A stretch of 34,500 nucleotides of DNA, from contig NC_135558.1 of assembly GCF_964340395.1 (NCBI RefSeq), forward strand, positions 17,249,771 to 17,284,270, given 5' to 3'. Source of the DNA: Glandiceps talaboti. Taxonomy: Eukaryota > Hemichordata > Enteropneusta > Spengelidae. A program made the translations under genes and the position numbers. This document shows positions 33,601 to 34,500 of the stretch, one piece after another (the first letter of the stretch is position 1; each line of letters begins with the position of its first letter). The notes below the pieces were generated by a model, which made no database searches, was not told the origin of the DNA, and worked only from the letters and a program-made list of their open reading frames with translations.

Positions 33601-33978
33601 AGTGATATCTGTATGATTGTGTGTCAAATTTCTGGTGTGATAGAAATTTATCATAATATGCGATGTCATTTTTTGTTGTTTTTGTTTCATGAAAACATCA
33701 GAGTATTGGATCAGTATAGGTTGGTGTTTTAATAATACAGTCAACAAAAAACATTTTAAGGGTAATAAAAAGGAATTATTGCTTTCATACTATTAATGTT
33801 TTGTAAGTGTGCACAGTTTAGTAGTGGGTATACATGTGTACTATTCAATTTATTATTGTCTTTGACAGATTGGTGAAGGAACAGAATGGTTTACAGGCAC
33901 ACACATGCTAGATCTACTAAAAATCGCTATGACGCTGGAGAAAGGCCCTCTGACTGACTTGTTACAGGAATCAGATAG
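21691..33978 (+). CDS. GLMN: Glomulin orthologue, twelve exons visible, 3' end outside the window
   Basis: Coding exons: 21691-21726, 22215-22340, 24347-24460, 25526-25625, 26191-26432, 26692-26738, 27743-27878, 28821-29071, 30386-30470, 30835-30966, 32288-32446 and 33869-33978. All junctions are GT-AG with compatible phases, giving 512 codons plus two bases. Vertebrate glomulin is about 594 residues, so roughly the last 80-100 are missing. Landmarks shared with vertebrate glomulin include GW near residue 61, CNPKE (94-98), SPLYL (351-355), GRYKLLRHVL in exon 11 with a following HSGV, and WFTG...DLLQESDR (exon 12). Glomulin is an all-helical HEAT-like protein that binds the RING domain of RBX1 and blocks E2 recruitment to cullin-RING ligases. 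In vertebrates it also binds FKBP12 and MET, and its loss causes glomuvenous malformations. The C-terminal RBX1-contact region lies mostly beyond this window. Confidence 0.93.
21880..21898. repeat. Poly-G tract in GLMN intron 1
   Basis: Nineteen consecutive G. The rest of intron 1 (21727-22214) shows nothing else. Confidence 0.9.
22215..22340 (+). CDS. GLMN: GLMN exon 2
   Basis: Residues 13-54, KNVPEKDIGDENKDVFLVTA and following helix pair, phase 0 to 0. The acceptor is TTCTTTGCAG and the donor is a weaker GTATTT. Confidence 0.85.
23099..24163. mobile_element. 1.07-kb foldback with 129-base arms in GLMN intron 2
   Basis: The left arm (23099-23227) starts TGATGTCACTCTGTGGTTGA and the right arm (24035-24163) is its reverse complement with about ten differences and no large gaps. 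Long identical blocks include TTAGACTGATGGAAA and GAATTTGATGTATATCATGG. The roughly 807-base interior has a GT-rich minisatellite and no transposase. The high arm identity suggests a recent non-autonomous element or an inverted duplication. Target duplications were not found. Confidence 0.8.
23651..23826. repeat. GT-rich minisatellite within the intron 2 foldback
   Basis: Irregular (GTGTAT)-type units, including the block GGGTGTATGTGTATGTATCA twice. Cys-Val frames across it are artefacts. Confidence 0.85.
24168..24238. repeat. (GT)n microsatellite beside the foldback
   Basis: About 35 GT units, beginning a few bases after the right arm of the inverted repeat and interrupted once by GC. Confidence 0.95.
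24347..24460 (+). CDS. GLMN: GLMN exon 3
   Basis: Residues 55-92. GLVKCIGWDFIPILCIHITE corresponds to the conserved MGWNLV region of vertebrate glomulin. Donor GTAAGA, phase 0. Confidence 0.9.
24461..25525. other. GLMN intron 3, no further feature accepted
   Basis: Contains a 135-codon plus-strand open frame (24690-25097) with no recognisable domain and no supporting splice or start context. I treat it as chance. Confidence 0.5.
25526..25625 (+). CDS. GLMN: GLMN exon 4
   Basis: Residues 93-125, VCNPKEILLSLLEQVDKFLD and following bases. CNPKE is the best conserved block of the N-terminal half. It ends in phase 1. Confidence 0.92.
25755..26150. repeat. Degenerate tandem repeat in GLMN intron 4
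   Basis: At least three units share CTGGTACCAG or a close form followed by GGTTTCCAAA/GGATTTCCAAA and CTTAGCAAA or CTTTACCAG (near 25881, 25951 and 26093). Divergence is high. Confidence 0.6.
26191..26432 (+). CDS. GLMN: GLMN exon 5
   Basis: Residues 126-206. LRRLPKHRSVSMNLVLSTF is equivalent to the vertebrate segment with ALSTLW. The exon ends with FLDFVTPFVFEI and ITK before GTGAGT, phase 0. Confidence 0.9.
26692..26738 (+). CDS. GLMN: GLMN exon 6
   Basis: 47 bases, ENKTENEKMKVEIER, a charged linker matching the vertebrate ENEKLKDEL stretch. Donor GTGAGT, phase 2. Confidence 0.85.
26806..27583. repeat. 30-bp minisatellite in GLMN intron 6, about 25 units
   Basis: The unit is GATGTATTTGTTGATGTTTG followed by TGTTTGTAGG. 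TCTTTG and TATTTG variants are interspersed, with two longer units containing GTACATTGTATTTG near 27253 and 27510 that reveal a higher-order repeat. The array is open in all forward frames and several reverse ones because of its composition; the long Thr/Asn/His and Val/Phe peptides it yields are not genes. Each unit carries a TTTGTAG|G acceptor-like sequence. Confidence 0.95.
27743..27878 (+). CDS. GLMN: GLMN exon 7
   Basis: Residues 222-267, LLKLLDYPLSQLDLTKHKPD and an acidic loop, ending AEQIM. Donor GTAAGT, phase 0. It lies immediately after the minisatellite-bearing intron 6. Confidence 0.88.
28256..28756. mobile_element. 501-bp TIR element with 9-bp target duplication in GLMN intron 7
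   Basis: The left end TAGTCTATCTGCTAGACCTC pairs with the right end (reverse complement TAGTCTTGCTGCCTAGACATTC). CCCTAGAGC flanks both sides (28247-28255 and 28757-28765). Its outer portions align with the 161-bp element at 18877-19037. An additional block of roughly 350 bases in the middle is bounded by perfect 16-base inverted repeats, GTCTAGCAAATGTCAT and its complement. It ends 64 bases before exon 8, so it lies close to that acceptor. Confidence 0.88.
28821..29071 (+). CDS. GLMN: GLMN exon 8
   Basis: Residues 268-351. HYLRAIHCSYDRLIKYGKFN, then WNYEKEAADKERE, an insert of charged residues and LLPLLGISCFAYLTIVEEM. The WNY motif and following helices match vertebrate glomulin. Phase 0 to 2. 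Confidence 0.9.
29317..29693. mobile_element. 377-bp TIR element with 9-bp target duplication in GLMN intron 8
   Basis: Ends TAGTCTCAGTTA and, reverse-complemented, TAGTCCCTGTTA. TTGACAAGC flanks both sides (29308-29316 and 29694-29702). Subterminal arms (CAGCCTCTTGCCATTGAGGG against CAGACTCTCACCACTGAGGG) pair imperfectly. A run of 19 G (29630-29648) lies next to the right arm. No coding capacity. The TAGTC ends and 9-bp duplication match the elements at 18877 and 28256, though the interior is unrelated. Confidence 0.82.
30148..30224. repeat. Imperfect hairpin in GLMN intron 8
   Basis: TAGTCGGTAAGGTACG pairs imperfectly with CGTATCTTACAGTCTA around a short GC-richer core. Possibly a very small foldback. 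Confidence 0.4.
30386..30470 (+). CDS. GLMN: GLMN exon 9
   Basis: Residues 351-379, SPLYLMDLSLMYIISLFRRP and EEASIAKGI, matching the vertebrate SPLYLL...EESVISKGLELL segment. Donor GTATGT. Confidence 0.92.
30603..30661. repeat. (GT)n microsatellite in GLMN intron 9
   Basis: About 29 uninterrupted GT units. Confidence 0.95.
30835..30966 (+). CDS. GLMN: GLMN exon 10
   Basis: Residues 380-423, ELTFTLVSKMEDGSVPHEIL and on to HPSRLL. Phase 0 to 0. The preceding acceptor is TTTTTCTAG. Confidence 0.88.
31650..32287. repeat. Tandem array derived from the GLMN exon 11 acceptor and exon start
   Basis: About twelve degenerate units of 40-65 bases precede the real exon. Each resembles the exon 11 boundary: a (C)CACAG-like acceptor, then (A/G)ACAAAxxGCTGTACAATTTC, then CTGTATACCTGTGTATTT, which supplies the pyrimidine-poor lead to the next unit. 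Units start near 31651, 31703, 31742, 31792, 31848, 31912, 31967, 32023, 32074, 32130, 32180 and 32238, and the real exon starts at 32288. The later units are closest to each other and include a two-unit higher-order repeat. Splicing to 31967 would add 107 codons and to 32180 would add 36 codons, both open and in frame. Confidence 0.85.
32288..32446 (+). CDS. GLMN: GLMN exon 11
   Basis: Residues 424-476, RQRAVQFLPLYIKKYDYHGR then YKLLRHVLSRTRHSGVAGLL, ending DQVDEALK. Very close in pattern to vertebrate glomulin. Its acceptor and first 40 or so bases resemble the tandem units filling the end of intron 10. Two upstream unit acceptors, at 31967 and 32180, are in frame with it and open, so longer forms are possible. 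Confidence 0.92.
32447..33868. other. GLMN intron 11, nothing further seen
   Basis: AT-rich intron without recognisable repeats or coding frames of interest. Confidence 0.5.
33869..33978 (+). CDS. GLMN: GLMN exon 12
   Basis: Residues 477-513, IGEGTEWFTGTHMLDLLKIA and on to DLLQESD before GTAGGT (phase 2). WFTG and DLLQ-SDR match vertebrate glomulin. The last 34 bases of the exon are duplicated 55 bases downstream in the intron. Confidence 0.92.
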
Positions 33979-33999
33979 GTAGGTCATATCTTATAAGAA

Positions 34000-34033
34000 G
34001 CCCTCTAACTGACTTTTTGCAGGAATCAGACAG
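34000..34033. repeat. Intronic duplicate of the 3' end of GLMN exon 12
   Basis: GCCCTCTAACTGACTTTTTG and the following 14 bases repeat 33945-33978 with four differences. The copy has lost the GTAGGT donor (now ATGGTG) and has gained a better acceptor-like TTTTTGCAG. Confidence 0.85.
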
Positions 34034-34500
34034 ATGGTGACGCATGCTCCTATGCATCAATACTATATATCGCTGCCTTCAATGGTGCCATGTTTGCCTT
34101 ATCACAGAGTTAATTACATATTCGCTATCTTTTTGAAGTGGATACTGTGACACACAACTTTCGGGGTGTTGATAGTAATTAATTTATAAATAGAATATGC
34201 TTCCTGAATTTTGAAATATATTCTGTTAAGTTAATACTAACAATTCCACCAAAAGCTAGTGTAGTGTATATATATGCAAATTTAATAGTTGTATGTCAAC
34301 CAGCAGGCATACATGTACATACATTGTCAAAATCTGTTCCATTGATCTAGAAATTTTGCCAAAGAGCAATGGTCATTTCTTATATTCGTATCATTATGAC
34401 CAAATCTAGTCCTTGATAACTTTCTTTACATAAATACTGGTTTTATGACAATATGGCCCCTCTGAATGCAGTGCTACGTTGGAAAGTGGACCGGAAGTTG
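34034..34500. other. GLMN: Start of GLMN intron 12
   Basis: No further GLMN exon is recognisable before the window ends. A TGCAG near 34460 is followed by an open stretch that does not resemble the expected next segment of glomulin. Confidence 0.55.

Noticed and set aside
34461-34500. Possible GLMN exon 13 after TGCAG at the window edge
   Set aside because: The translated residues do not resemble the expected segment after DLLQESDR.

Overview
The window is eukaryotic nuclear DNA from an animal. It is AT-rich, it has multi-exon genes with GT-AG introns of a few hundred bases to 2 kb, and it is crowded with microsatellites, minisatellites, inverted-repeat elements and pieces of a Penelope-like retroelement. 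The one gene I can name is an orthologue of glomulin (GLMN). The introns, the Penelope-type GIY-YIG fragment and the repeat load fit a marine invertebrate such as a mollusc, hemichordate or lancelet, but I cannot fix the phylum from sequence alone.

Layout. 1-10.8 kb holds no convincing intact gene. It has an interspersed direct-repeat cluster (0.8-2.07 kb), a perfect 19-bp-arm hairpin, a possible reverse-transcriptase relic on the minus strand (2161-2403), a 65-70 bp minisatellite (2.5-3.05 kb), a Penelope-like GIY-YIG endonuclease fragment set between long (AT)n tracts (4.5-5.24 kb), and scattered hairpins. 10.9-14.27 kb and 17.48-20.73 kb are two direct copies of one roughly 3.3 kb segment. 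The downstream copy completes an unrecognised gene (16698-19605) that I assembled from exon phases. One splice form predicts a 201-residue coiled-coil, lysine-rich protein. Another, skipping exon 3 and ending in exon 4, predicts a 123-residue single-pass membrane protein. The upstream copy lacks the first two exons and carries frameshifts, so it looks like a pseudogene. Each copy is followed by a foldback with arms of about 220 bp.

21.69 kb to the right edge is the GLMN gene on the plus strand. Twelve coding exons are visible (512 codons plus two bases) and the last exons lie beyond the window. Its introns hold a 1.07 kb foldback (intron 2), a 30-bp minisatellite (intron 6), two terminal-inverted-repeat elements with 9-bp target duplications (introns 7 and 8), and in intron 10 about twelve degenerate tandem copies of the exon 11 splice acceptor and exon start. 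Two of those copied acceptors are in frame with exon 11 and open up to it.

The unnamed gene and GLMN lie on the same strand about 2.1 kb apart (stop codon to ATG). Nothing in the sequence ties their functions together. The points most worth a second look are the dual-frame exon 4 of the unnamed gene, the exon-11-derived acceptor array in GLMN, and the 9-bp-TSD hairpin element family, one member of which separates the two duplicated segments.
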